This document shows, one piece after another, positions 1 to 8,990 of a stretch of DNA of 37,913 nucleotides. Within the stretch, counting starts at the first letter, position 1. The number at the start of each line of letters is the position of its first letter. Source of the stretch: Zygnema cylindricum (taxonomy: Eukaryota; Streptophyta; Zygnematophyceae; Zygnematales; Zygnemataceae); assembly GCA_037447655.1 (NCBI GenBank), contig JBBHKE010002948.1:1-37913 (forward strand), in the 5' to 3' direction. A program made the translations under genes and the position numbers. A model generated the notes under the pieces. That model was not told where the DNA came from, ran no database searches, and saw nothing but the letters and a program-made list of their open reading frames with translations.

Positions 1-158
1 GAACCGGAGGTATCGGGATCAAAGCCCGGGTCTGTCAGGTGAAACAAGTATGGGGGCTAGAGAGAGGAGGTGGAGGCAGGCTGTCCGTCCTTTTTCTTTT
101 TCTTTTATACTTACATATTAAACCTAGAAAAAACTCTAGAAATCTATTAATTTCAACA
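1..158 (-). mobile_element. 3' LTR (5' part) of the minus-strand copia element C
   Basis: On the minus strand, directly after the polypurine tract, the sequence begins TGTTGAAATTAATAG, a typical copia LTR start, and runs off the left edge of the window. It contains TATAAAAG at about plus 93-100, a plausible LTR TATA box. Its far end (1-40) is GC-rich. Only 158 bases are visible, so the LTR length is unknown. No matching sequence is recognisable on the 5' side of the element (see findings). Confidence 0.7.
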
Positions 159-168
159 CTCCCCTTAT
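159..168 (-). other. Polypurine tract of copia element C
   Basis: The minus strand reads ATAAGGGGAG immediately before the TGTTG start of the 3' LTR and just after the RNase H stop codon (172). This is the usual place for the plus-strand primer in Ty1/copia elements. Confidence 0.75.
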
Positions 169-171
169 TTT

Positions 172-750
172 CTAGTCTAATTTTAATTTTTCTTTCAACC
201 CGCATTTTTCCCGATAATATTTTAATTTAGGAGAGGGCACAGGTTTAGTCCTCATGTCAGCCACCATTTCTTCATCAGGTCTATACACAAGATTTAAAAA
301 TTTATTTTCAACTTTTTCTCTTACGAAGCTTAATCTTATGTCCATATGTTTTGCTTTGAAATGGTGTTTTGGATTAGCTGCAATTGCGATTGTAGCTTGA
401 TTATCGCAAAAGATTTCATGGACTCCCTTCTTCATATATCCCAGTTTTTGCATCAATGACTTCACCCACATTAGTTCTTTTACAGCAGAACAAGACGCCA
501 TATACTCAGCCTCCATAGTAGACTGAGTAACCACCTTTTGTTGCTTACTACTTCAGCAGCAAGCACCTTCCCCCACATACAAAACATATCCAGAAGTGCA
601 TCTTCTCATAGGTGTATCCCCATAACTGGCATCACTCTAAGTGGTGATATCAGTGTGCTCCCCTCCCAAATGCAACCATTATTATCTGGTTCCAACCACA
701 TATCTTATGACTCTCTTGGCTGCCTCCCAGTCTCTCTTCCTAGGATCATT
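172..750 (-). pseudogene. RNase H domain of copia element C
   Basis: The longest open piece (172-534) carries STMEAEYMA, where the E of EAEY is an RNase H catalytic acid, then IFCDNQATIAIA with the catalytic D, and KHMDIRLSFVREK near the end, as in Ty1/copia RNase H. The upstream part (SDASYGDTPMRR and SGYVLYVGEGA, about 540-660) continues in frame but is interrupted by stop codons near 565 and 655. It ends at 172, four bases from the polypurine tract. Confidence 0.85.
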
Positions 751-1640
751 AAGACTCCTATTGAGTACCCCAACTGCTGCAGCTATGTTCGGCCTGGTAC
801 AGTTCATAAAATAGATTAAACTTCCTACGACCTGTCTATAAGGGATAGAATTCATTAACTCTCACTCCTCATGACTCATCTGATCGTCTAAGATCATCAC
901 TCCTCCTTTTGCACTCCCATCAAATACTTTTTTCAAGTCCATGGGAGTGGAACAACTGTTAGCATTTTCCATCTAAAATTTCTAAAGCATATTACCTATT
1001 GCTTTTTTCTGAGTAAGTCAGATAATCTTCTTCCCCCTATCTCTCTCCATTTGGATCCCCAAAATATATTTTGCCTCCCCTAAATCCTTCATATCAAATC
1101 TGCCCCTAAGATCTTTCTTTAGCATATTGATCTTCTCCAAAGTCTTACTCAACACAAGCAGATCATCCACATAAATTGCAATTAAAATGACACCATTCTC
1201 ATCTTCAAACATATAGATAGAATGGTTAGAGGTGATCCGGATATATCCCAGATCGGTGAGAAACTCATCTAGTTTCTTATTTCACTGTCGGGGAGCCTGC
1301 TTCAGTCCATATAAAGACTTTTTGAGCCTGCAGACTTTGCTCTCTTCTCCTTCTTCCACGAACCCCTCAGGTTGCCTAATGAAAATTTTTCCTCTAACTC
1401 ACCATTAAGAAAAGCAGTTATAATGTCCATCTGGTGTATTTCCATGTCTTCCGCTGCTGCCACACCAAGGAGAATCTTTACTGATGGGAACCGAACAACT
1501 GGAGCAAAGGTCTCCTCATAGTCAATCCCTTTCTTTTGGGTGAACCCCTTTGCTACCAATCGAGCCTTATATCTCTCAATGGTATTATCTAGGTACAGTT
1601 TTGGTTTAAATACCCATTTACACCCAATAGGTTTTTAGTC
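750..1640 (-). pseudogene. Reverse transcriptase domain of copia element C
   Basis: The piece at 1302-1559 starts LVAKGFTQKKGIDYEETFAP and contains HQMDIITAFLNGELEE, whose D is the first catalytic aspartate of copia RT. The piece at 1018-1212 contains AIYVDDLLVLSK, the YVDD catalytic box, followed by FDMKDLGEAKYILGIQ. A frameshift near 1370-1380 and stops near 1280 and 990 break the frame. Copia RT makes cDNA from the element RNA; this one is inactive by sequence. Confidence 0.9.
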
Positions 1641-1900
1641 TGGAGGACAATCCGCTAGTTCCCAAGTATTTGCTTCCATAATTAAAGCCATCTCATCATT
1701 TATGGCTCTAATCCATCTTTCTTTCTCTGGACTATTCACTGCCTCCGAAAAGACTGAGGCTCAATTGGGTGAGATAGCTTAGTTACCTTATGAGCGACTT
1801 GTTTTTCTTATATCCTTTTGGTGCTTCGCTTTCCTCCCTCAAACTCCGAAGCTGGAAATGGATAGAAGTCTTGGGTTTTTTCAACTGTCTCATCGGCTCC

Positions 1901-3004
1901 CTAGTCCATGGAAGCCGGTTCTGGTCTCGCTTCTTCTATGTCCTCAAAATCCATAGGAGTATGTGAGGTTTCTGGTGAGTCTCCTGTATCTCGGATCTCT
2001 CTTGAATCTATAATCACGGATTTACTCATGTCTCTTTCGAGAACGACCGACTCCTCACTTTCGGACTCAAATCTTATTCTTATCTTCTTTGTATATTTGA
2101 AGGGGTCAAATGACTTCCCTTCATCCATGACAGCTAAGTGTTTGACCAGAATAATATCTTTCTTTGCTAAGTCATAGACTCTATATCCCTTAACATCCTC
2201 ATCATATCCCACAAAGCATCCAGGTTTTCCCTTAGCATCTAGATTCCAGTTCTTCCTATCTGTGTCAAGACTGTAAACTTGGATACCGAATACTTTAAGG
2301 TGTGAGATATCTGGTTTCCTTCCAACCCATCTCTCATAAAGTGTCACTCCCTTCACTGCTGAGGTAAGGACTCTATTCTTATTGTAGTTGGCACACTTCA
2401 TTGTTTCTGCCCAAAATCTTTTTCCTATTTTCTTGTCGTCCAACATACTGCATGCACTATTTCCTAGTGTTCGATTCAACCTCTTAGCTACCCCATTTAG
2501 TTCCGATTATATGGTATAGTTTTCTAGTGCTGCACTCCCTCATCTCTCAGATATTCCTCAAACTGGTTAGAGGTATATTTCCCCCCATTATCACTCCTTA
2601 TCCTCTCAATGGGGGTTTCATGCAACTTCTCACTCCATGCCTTATATTCTTTGAAGTAAGTTGATGCTTCAGACTTTTTTTTTAGAACGTAGACTCTAGA
2701 GCATCTAGACCTGTCATCAGTTATTGTCATTATAAACCTCTTTCCTTCAACCGAAGGTACCTTTTCAGGCCCCTCAATATCTGTGTGGACCAAATCTATT
2801 ACTTTCTCACCTCTATATGTGGCGGCTTTGGGAAAGGGAAGACTATGAGCCTTACCTTGAGCCTAGCCATTACAATCATCCATCATTTTATTAACCCCAA
2901 ACTGAATGCCTTCTACTGCCCAAAGCTTTTTCATTTCCCTCAACCTATCAAAATGCACAATTCCCAACCGCTTATGCCAAATCATCAACTTACGAACACC
3001 AACT
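1901..3004 (-). pseudogene. Integrase of copia element C (zinc-binding, catalytic core and C-terminal parts)
   Basis: The N-terminal zinc-binding region (about 2830-3000) keeps WHKRLG and the first C, but the second cysteine codon is a TAG stop at about 2865. The core follows with LVHTDIEGP, whose D is the first catalytic acid, and IRSDNGGKYTS with the second (2524-2793). A one-base loss near 2490-2500 shifts the frame before NGVAKRLNRTL. The piece 1901-2479 continues with the GKR-like downstream region (VFGIQVYSLD, GCFVGYDED). Confidence 0.87.
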
Positions 3005-3528
3005 TAGTAAGCATTCTTCTTTTCATTACTCACGTTAAGCCTAAACATTCCTTGGCTACCCTTATCTGCCGTGAAGTAAATTTCATCCCCATACTTAGCT
3101 CTAAAGACTCCCTTTCTAGTGAAGGTATCAAACTCTTTGTCATCTAACACAGACGTAGAGACAAGATTTTTACTCAGCTGAGGAATGTAGAGTACACCTG
3201 AGAATGTAGGTATAGAAGTCTTACACTCCACTAAGACTATCAGATCTACTGATCCCACTAGATCAGTAATAACCACTCTCCCATCCCCATACTCTATCTC
3301 TACAGTAGGGATCTTTCTTAACTTAGTGAAGAGTTCCTTTTCACGACACATATGCATGGATGCACCTGAGTCGATGATCCATCTTTCCTGTGGAGCTTCC
3401 CAAATTGTTCCAAGGGCACACTTCAGTCTCCAAGGGATCTCCTTCTCCTCCAGACTCTCGTCAATAAGAAGCTCCCCATCCTCTTCAGAAGACTCATCCT
3501 CGATTTCTCGTGTCACTTTTGTAACCAC
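3004..3528 (-). pseudogene. Aspartic protease and linker of copia element C
   Basis: The open frame contains RWIIDSGASMHMC, the D-S-G active site and flanks of copia proteases, then SGVLYIPQLSKNLVS, which is the conserved segment before the integrase zinc region. The stretch is open for 174 codons and is the best preserved part of the element. It is preceded by an acidic spacer (EDESSEEDGE). Confidence 0.85.
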
Positions 3529-3573
3529 AAGTGCCTTTTTCTTCCCTTTGGAAGAACCCCCTCCACGGTTCTC

Positions 3574-4006
3574 TTAGAGCCTCAGCTCCGACAGCTTGAC
3601 ACAATATGCGATGAAGTGTCCCGACTTTTTGCAAAAATGATAAAGACCCTTTGGGGGCCTTGGTCTTCTAGAATGATCTTTTTCCCTTTTGTACGGTCTC
3701 TTTAGGTCCTTCCCCCATCGGTCCCCTCCTGCTGCTAGAGCTTCAATGCTCTTTCCTCCTCTCCTAATCTCCATTGTGTTTTCCTGCACAAGTATCATCC
3801 CAACCAGTGTGTTCCATTTCCATGAACTCACAAGCATTTCCTGTACTTGATACACTATATTCTCAAATGTAGAAATTAATGGTTTTAAAGTATTTTCTAG
3901 GTCTGAATAGAAATAAAGAAGCCGAGGCAGTCTACCTCTAACTTCTCTCTCCAAACTCTCAAACTTGTCGCAGTCACCGAAAAATTGGAGAGGAAGCTAG
4001 AGCCAT
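3574..4006 (-). pseudogene. Remnant gag of copia element C
   Basis: The minus strand has ATG at 4006-4004, then after a frameshift a GDCDKFESLEREVR segment that fits the copia gag start, and near the end a zinc knuckle YHFCKKSGHFIAYC in which the first cysteine of CX2CX4HX4C is replaced by tyrosine. The total is about 140 codons, much shorter than usual, so an internal part of gag is deleted. The beginning lies in the 688 bp tandem repeat. Confidence 0.75.
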
Positions 4007-4625
4007 GGCTACCTAGGCTATCCTGAGGTTTACGGGAAATTTATATTAGTTAGGGGATTATTTACGAAAAGGTATGTGACGGCCACAGGATTTGATCCTA
4101 GTACCTGCCGGCAGACAGACATAGATAACCGGTAGCCTTAGCCGTTAAGTCTAGAAGTAGTATTACGTATTATATAGTACGATAATTAATTAAACATTAA
4201 TTCGTAGGATAAATCATTTAACTATAATTGTTAACGGGATACATAGATCTGGTAGTGTAAAAGTACGAATTGCGGTACGGATAAGAAATCAATACCGCGC
4301 ATTGATTTCGTAAGCGAAACAAATACCGCGCATGTATTTATTACGGCTACGATCAAATGTGAATTTAATCGGACGGCCGGAATTAGCGCCGAGATCTCGG
4401 AAGAAGAATTCGGCGGTTTGTGGGCATCGCCACATCGGATGACACGTGGCGAAATTACATTGGATCGTGGTATCTCCGGAGATTACGGCACCGAATCCGG
4501 ATATGACATGTGTCGACATTAAGGCCATGTTGTACAATTTCCGTACATAAAGTACACCGGCGACTGTACTTTTGTGTACGGAGGAGAAATCTGATTGGTT
4601 CCGTACATCAGTAGATAGAGTCTGT
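3938..4625 (-). repeat. Tandem repeat unit 1 (head of copia element C)
   Basis: This unit of 688 bases is followed directly by a near-identical unit at 4626-5312. On the minus strand it holds a candidate 5' LTR or leader, a tRNA-like hairpin and the first ~20 gag codons. The units differ by scattered substitutions and small indels, so the duplication is fairly recent compared with the decay of the pol region. Confidence 0.9.
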
Positions 4626-5312
4626 CTAACTTCTCTCTCCAACTCTCAAACTTGTCGCAGTCACTGAGAAATTGGAGAGGAAGCTAGAGCCATGGCTACC
4701 TAGGTTATCCTGAGGTTTACGGGAAATTTATATTAGTTCGGGTTTATTTATTTAAAAGGTAAGTGCCGGCCACATGATTTGATCCTAGTACCTACCGGCC
4801 GACAGACATAGATAGCCGGTAGCCTTAGCCATTAAGTCTAGAAGTAGTATTACGTATTATATAGTTCGATAATTAATTAAACATTAATTCGTAGGATAAA
4901 TCATTTAACTATAATTGTTAACGGGATACATAGATCTGGTAGTGTAAAAGTACGAATTGCGATAGGGATAAGAAATCCATACCGCGCATTGATTTCGTAA
5001 GCGAAACAAATACCGCGCATGTATTTATTACGGCTACGATCAAATGTGAATTTAATCGGACGGCCGGAATTAGCGCCGAGATCTCGGAAAAAGAATTCGG
5101 CGGTTTGTGGGCATCGCCACATCGGATGACACGTGGCGAAATTACATTGGATCGTGGTATCTCCGGAGATTACGGCACCGAATCTGGATATGACATGTGT
5201 CGACATTAAGGCCATGTTGTACAATTTCCGTACATAAAGTACACCGGCGACTGTACTTTTATGTACGGAGGAGAAATCTGATTGGTTCCGTACATCAGTA
5301 GATAGAGTCTGT
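4626..5312 (-). repeat. Tandem repeat unit 2 (copy of unit 1)
   Basis: Second unit of the direct tandem duplication, 687 bases. The junction is sharp: gtctgt is followed by ctaacttctctctcc. The unit ends at the gtctgt of 5307-5312. It repeats the gag start (ATG at minus 4693) and codons reading DCDKFESWREKL, and then runs into the end of unit 1 instead of into the rest of gag. Open frames in the unit at 4289-4642 and 4901-5224 look like chance frames. Confidence 0.9.
4792..4822 (-). other. Hairpin with tRNA-like box elements in unit 2
   Basis: CTACCGGC and GCCGGTAG form a perfect 8 bp stem around a 15-base loop. On the minus strand TGGCTAAGG upstream resembles a tRNA A box and GGATCAAATC about 46 bases later resembles a B box, with the hairpin between them. 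Unit 1 has the same arrangement at 4105-4135 with a weaker stem. This could be a tRNA-derived, SINE-like segment or a structured leader. Function is not shown. Confidence 0.4.
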
Positions 5313-5602
5313 GAGAGAGATAGGACTTAGAAAAATTAGGAGATAGGATCCTCTCTCCCAGAGAGCTTCTGTACAAAAGGTCAACTTTGACCCTCCATAA
5401 CTTACTGCTCAGAGGAGCAAATTCAGAGTTTCTTTTTGCTATCAACTTAGGGGAGTCTTGCCTTTACAGGGGTGCAGGTGGTCAGAGTTTTTGTTTGCCA
5501 GGGTGGCACTTGTTTTTGCTGAAACACAAAAGGGTCAGGATTATCCTAGAGGCTTCTTCGAAGCTGTCCAGTCTAAGGACTTATGGAGGTCTCAAAGTTT
5601 CA
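5313..5602 (+). mobile_element. Probable 5' LTR (3' part) of plus-strand copia element A
   Basis: This stretch ends in CA directly before a primer binding site at 5603, as an LTR should. Its left boundary is not visible, since it abuts the tandem repeat of element C and no second LTR of A is in the window. A gag-like ATG lies at 5583, inside the presumed LTR. Confidence 0.5.
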
Positions 5603-6254
5603 GGTTATGGGCCCACCCTCTAGGGTAGCAATCTTTAATGGAACTGGCTTCATATACTGGGAAAGTATGATGATAGGAGCTTTATGCGAAAAAAGGTTTT
5701 GGGGGATAGTGAGTGGACGCTTGGGGTGCCCATCAAGTCTTGGAGTTCCTCCAGGGTTTGGAGGAAGCAGATTCACCAGGAAAGAGGATCCACCTTCAAC
5801 GGAGGAAACAAAAGAAGGAGAGGTGGTGGAGAAAGGAAAGGAGAAGGAGACGACCACACCAATAGCAACTGGTTCGGCATTCATGGCACCTATTCCGAGG
5901 AACAAGGAGAATGATACTGAAACCTGGGACTTCAACAATAAGGCGGCAAAGCATTTCATCCTACGCCATCTCACTCTAGGACTTGCATTTCTTCATTTGC
6001 AGGTAGAAAGGGCATCTGATCTTTGGATGGCTCTCATAGAGATGTACCAAAGTGGTACGATTCAGCAACAACAGTTGGCTGATCAGAAAGTTAAGGAGTA
6101 TGTATACAAACGGGGAAATATGTTGGATTTTTGCAATGAGCTTGCTACACTCTTCATGGATTTGTCTTTTTGTGAATTTGTCATTTGTGTAGATCCATTT
6201 ATTCTGACATACCTTGAATTATTCAGGTATACTCACGATAATTTAAGTAGATAA
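5583..6254 (+). pseudogene. Truncated copia gag of element A
   Basis: The frame is open for 223 codons. It contains VAIFNGTGFIYWESMM near the start, the F-x-G-x-x-x-x-W motif of copia gag, and then ASDLWMALIEMYQSG with QLADQKVKEYVYKRG, as in the UBN2 gag domain. An E/K/P-rich stretch (about residues 70-100) separates the two parts. After about 6190 the residues no longer look like gag, and from about 6228 the DNA is LTR of element B, so gag is cut by a junction there. No zinc knuckle is left. Confidence 0.7.
5603..5617 (+). other. Primer binding site of element A, half-tRNA(iMet) type
   Basis: GGTTATGGGCCCACC follows the terminal CA of the presumed LTR. It is the reverse complement of GGUGGGCCCAUAACC, the anticodon arm of eukaryotic initiator tRNA-Met as I know it from plants. 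Priming from a cleaved half of this tRNA is established for Drosophila copia. The ATG in the site is in frame with gag. Confidence 0.65.
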
Positions 6255-6765
6255 TAGATTACTTACGACTGGTATGCCTTCGTACATTTAGTAGTGAACG
6301 TGTATAAACTTGTAGGACTTAGTTTATTTCAGTATCATAGTTAAGTTTATCAAAGCAATGGAAAACTATTTTTCTGCAACTTTGACCTGATGGTGTGATG
6401 ACCTTGATTGATGTTTTTGTATAAAACTTTGTAGAGATATTCTTTGACCTATAAAATATATATGTGTGTATTTTCATTTTGTTTTTTCAATCTTGTAGAT
6501 TTCTGTGGGAAGTCTACTTGGTTAGTTTGAGAATCTGTGAGCTGTTTTTGGGAAACTCTAGAGCTTATATCTTCTAGATTCCTTGGTGGATTTGGCTATA
6601 ACTTTTGGAGCTTACAGTGTCTATGGTAATATCTATATTGCTGCAGTTTGAGGTGATTTTTTTTTTATATGCAGTAATCAGTGCTGTCTGAAACACATCA
6701 GTTTTGGGGTAGTGTGTGTTTGTCTTCCTTGAGTAATCCATGGCTGAAATAGACTATAGACAACA
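6228..6765 (+). mobile_element. 5' LTR of copia element B (5'-truncated)
   Basis: This stretch matches, in inverted orientation, the solo LTR at 7714-8715: for example GGTATACTCAC then ACTGGTATGCC and TTGTAGGACTTAG in the same order. It ends with CAACA at 6761-6765. The full family LTR is about 1 kb, so roughly half is missing at the left, where it is fused to the gag of element A. An A/T-rich TATAAAATATATA near 6450 is a possible promoter. Confidence 0.75.
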
Positions 6766-7610
6766 GGTTATGAGCCCACGCCCATGGCTACCCATATTTG
6801 ATGGATCTAACTATTACTACTGGAAGTGTGTGCTTTAGAGCTACTTCGAGATGATGGAGCTAATGGATGTGGTGGATGGGACCTTGGGCGAAACATCAAG
6901 TGGATGGGAAACGAAGAACCGTGAGTGTCTAAGGGTTTTCAAGAACTCCTTGAAAGAGAAACAGGTAATGACATACCTTAAGTTGAGAAGTGCAGCTGAA
7001 CTATGGAAATGTCTAGAATGTAGGTATTCAGACACTTCTTTGTATCATTGGTTTAGTTGCGCCACTAAACTTTTTGGATATAAGCATGTAGGCAGAAGCA
7101 TGGTGGAATATTGTACTGGTATAGAAAGATTGTTTGAAGAAAATGCTTAGGCAGGAGGATGCTTTACATATGCTCAACAAGTTGTTTTATGAATGAGAGG
7201 ATTACCTAGTGACTATAGAGATGCATCAAAAAAAATAGCTTAAATTGCTAAAAGGGATTGGAACTTAAGCCAAACAATCCCCATAGTGTTAGATGAAGAA
7301 GATTGGAAAAAGTTTTTTGAGAGGAATATGGAGGTCTCTAAGTCTCAATTTTAGAAAATTAGAAGTAAAAGTGAATCCGGAAAATGGACTTATGAATAGT
7401 TTTTATTGTAAAGATTTAGGACATGCCTTCAGGGTATGTTCATCATATAGAAGTGCATGTGATACAAGAAAATTCAGAGATGGATGGGACAACAACCGAG
7501 TTCGACCCTCAACAAGGAGGGAAACAAGTGCTTTTGTGAATGAGGGACAAGATTCTACCGGTGACAAAAGGCTTACACCTTCCGTCGACGAATTCATTTA
7601 CTTACCAACT
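6740..7610 (+). pseudogene. Broken copia gag of element B
   Basis: A single frame opens with ATG at 6740 inside the LTR, crosses the primer site and reads LPIFDGSNYYYWKCVL, the gag N-terminal motif. It has in-frame TAG stops at 6836 and 7148. Between them lie ELMDVVDGT and ASELWKC-like residues (AAELWKCLECRYSDTS) of the UBN2 domain. Frameshifts follow near 7150-7300. A remnant zinc knuckle FYCKDLGHAFRVC (about 7400-7440) has lost its first cysteine. No pol follows; the LINE-1 fragment begins at 7631. Confidence 0.8.
6766..6779 (+). other. Primer binding site of element B, half-tRNA(iMet) type
   Basis: GGTTATGAGCCCAC directly follows the LTR end CAACA. It differs from the site of element A by one base (A for G), which gives the form expected for an initiator tRNA with GCUCAUAACC in the anticodon arm, as in yeast. 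The ATG inside it is in frame with gag. Confidence 0.7.
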
Positions 7611-7630
7611 ATCTATGTTTTTTATCTATC

Positions 7631-7713
7631 CCAACAGCCGATCGGAGGATAATAGAAGTCTCTACTCGCTGTAAAGTCACCGATAAGCATTAACGATAAA
7701 AAGAAGTAAGGAC
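7631..7713 (-). mobile_element. LINE-1 fragment a (3' end, left of the first solo LTR)
   Basis: CCAACAGCCGATCGGAGG onwards matches LINE-2 from 15494 to 15576, base for base except for scattered changes. It stops at AGGAC (7709-7713), where the solo LTR begins, and the LINE sequence resumes at 8716. The outer end at 7631 lacks about 125 bases present at the LINE-2 end, so the copy is truncated at its 3' side. Confidence 0.85.
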
Positions 7714-8715
7714 TGTTGTTCATAGCCCTTTTCAGCCATGAATGTACCCTCGGAAGCACCACAGACTACCCCAAAACAGCCTCCTTTGATTCCACTCAGA
7801 ATTCTACAGAATAACCAAACCAAGCTGAAAATACTAAACCAGATAGTTCCTACTCCACTAAGTATTCCCACCAAATTTCATATAATAATACCAAACCGAA
7901 TAATCACAACACTCAGTCAAATTGCAGAAAAACAGCCTGCCAGAACTTTGATAAATATGACCAACTTCACAATGAAGCCCCAAGAAAACAAGACACACAA
8001 TAGGTCTGAAAATTTGTCACAATATTGCCCACACAAGGAGGAACACACATGAAAAATTGCAGATAATTCTGCCAATAAAACTGAGAGAAATTCTCAGATG
8101 AAATTCCCAAAAAGGAGCGGACACAGTTTCTGTCCAAAAAGTTCCTAAGTCTAGAAATGACTAAGTCCTACAAATATATACTACAGCTTACTACTAACTG
8201 TACGGAGGCATACCAGCCGTACGTAATCAATCGACTACCTCTATTAATGTGAGTGTACCTGAGAGCTACAGTAATAATTAATACACGGGACAAACATTGT
8301 TAAATATTTTCAAGTCTTACAAATTCCGTCAAACGAATTGGGACCATCCAAAATAAATATCATGTGATGGACGCGATTTCGCGTCCCTCACCAAACTGAC
8401 GGCACAGCCGTCCGTAGCTCCGGTGGCGTCCAATTCATCACATGTTTGACTGCCGCATTATGTTTCGTACGACCGACATACAATTCAAATCATTTCGAAT
8501 ATTAATCATCGGATCGCTTCGCGATCCGCTGTTCATTTCTCCAACACATTCCGCACCTTCGTCTACGTTTCTTCGCGTCACTTAAAGTCCAATTCCGTAC
8601 GTTCCAATAAACTTAGTACCTAGTACGCAAGCTGCTATGACTGCGATGTGACCAGCGCAGCATGGCAGCATAGCAATGTGATACAGAGAGGACTAAAGGT
8701 TTCCAAAAACCAACA
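7714..8715 (-). mobile_element. Solo LTR D, same family as element B
   Basis: The 1002-base insertion begins TGTTG, ends CAACA and is flanked on both sides by AGGAC, a 5 bp target duplication. LINE-2 has a single AGGAC (15572-15576) at the same place. Homology to the LTR of element B sets its orientation as minus. On the minus strand an ATG at 7739 opens a short frame MAEKGYEQ that leaves the LTR in the gag phase. It has no internal coding region, so it arose by recombination between two LTRs. Confidence 0.93.
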
Positions 8716-8990
8716 AGGACCGAAGAAGGAGGGCTCCTAGGTCCTCGGCGCTCGAAAGCACGTCGAGCACAAGTACAATGAAACTCGTCCAGTGCAACAT
8801 CCAAACAACGAAAGATCTCGACCGCCATCGGAATAAAGTCATCTATAGGGTCTTGGTGGGCATAATCATGCTCCTTCGCCTTAGCGGCATCACGAGCTGC
8901 CACCCCAACATGTTAAGCCGCCTAACCAACAAATGTAGCTGAAATAGGGTTTGCTAGAACAATATCACCGAAGATGCAACGGGAACCATC
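8716..8990 (-). pseudogene. LINE-1 fragment b: restriction-like endonuclease C-terminus
   Basis: On the minus strand AARDAAKAKEHDYAHQDP is followed by FIPMAVEIFRCLDVALDEF, which fits the K-x-x-x-Y and F-x-P-x-A-x-E pattern at the end of the restriction-like endonuclease of R2/CRE-type non-LTR elements. It is flanked by solo LTRs on both sides. The matching LINE-2 interval is 15572-15846. Confidence 0.75.

Larger units (their letters stand above)
172..4006 (-). mobile_element. Degenerate Ty1/copia retrotransposon (element C), gag-PR-IN-RT-RNase H
   Basis: Reading leftwards from 4006 the minus strand encodes, in copia order, gag with a zinc knuckle, aspartic protease, integrase, reverse transcriptase and RNase H. 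That order (IN before RT) separates Ty1/copia from Ty3/gypsy. The frame is broken by several stops and at least two frameshifts, and most of gag is missing, so the copy cannot make a full polyprotein. An intact element would encode the enzymes for cDNA synthesis and integration in a cytoplasmic virus-like particle. The entries below give the separate parts. Confidence 0.92.

Noticed and set aside
1-40. Possible tRNA gene at the left edge
   Set aside because: Only a B-box-like arm is visible; acceptor and anticodon arms cannot be formed within the window.
4289-5224. Two similar minus-strand frames of 107-117 codons in the tandem units
   Set aside because: They are duplicates of one chance frame in the LTR/leader; no known domain, and they begin in gag sequence in another register.
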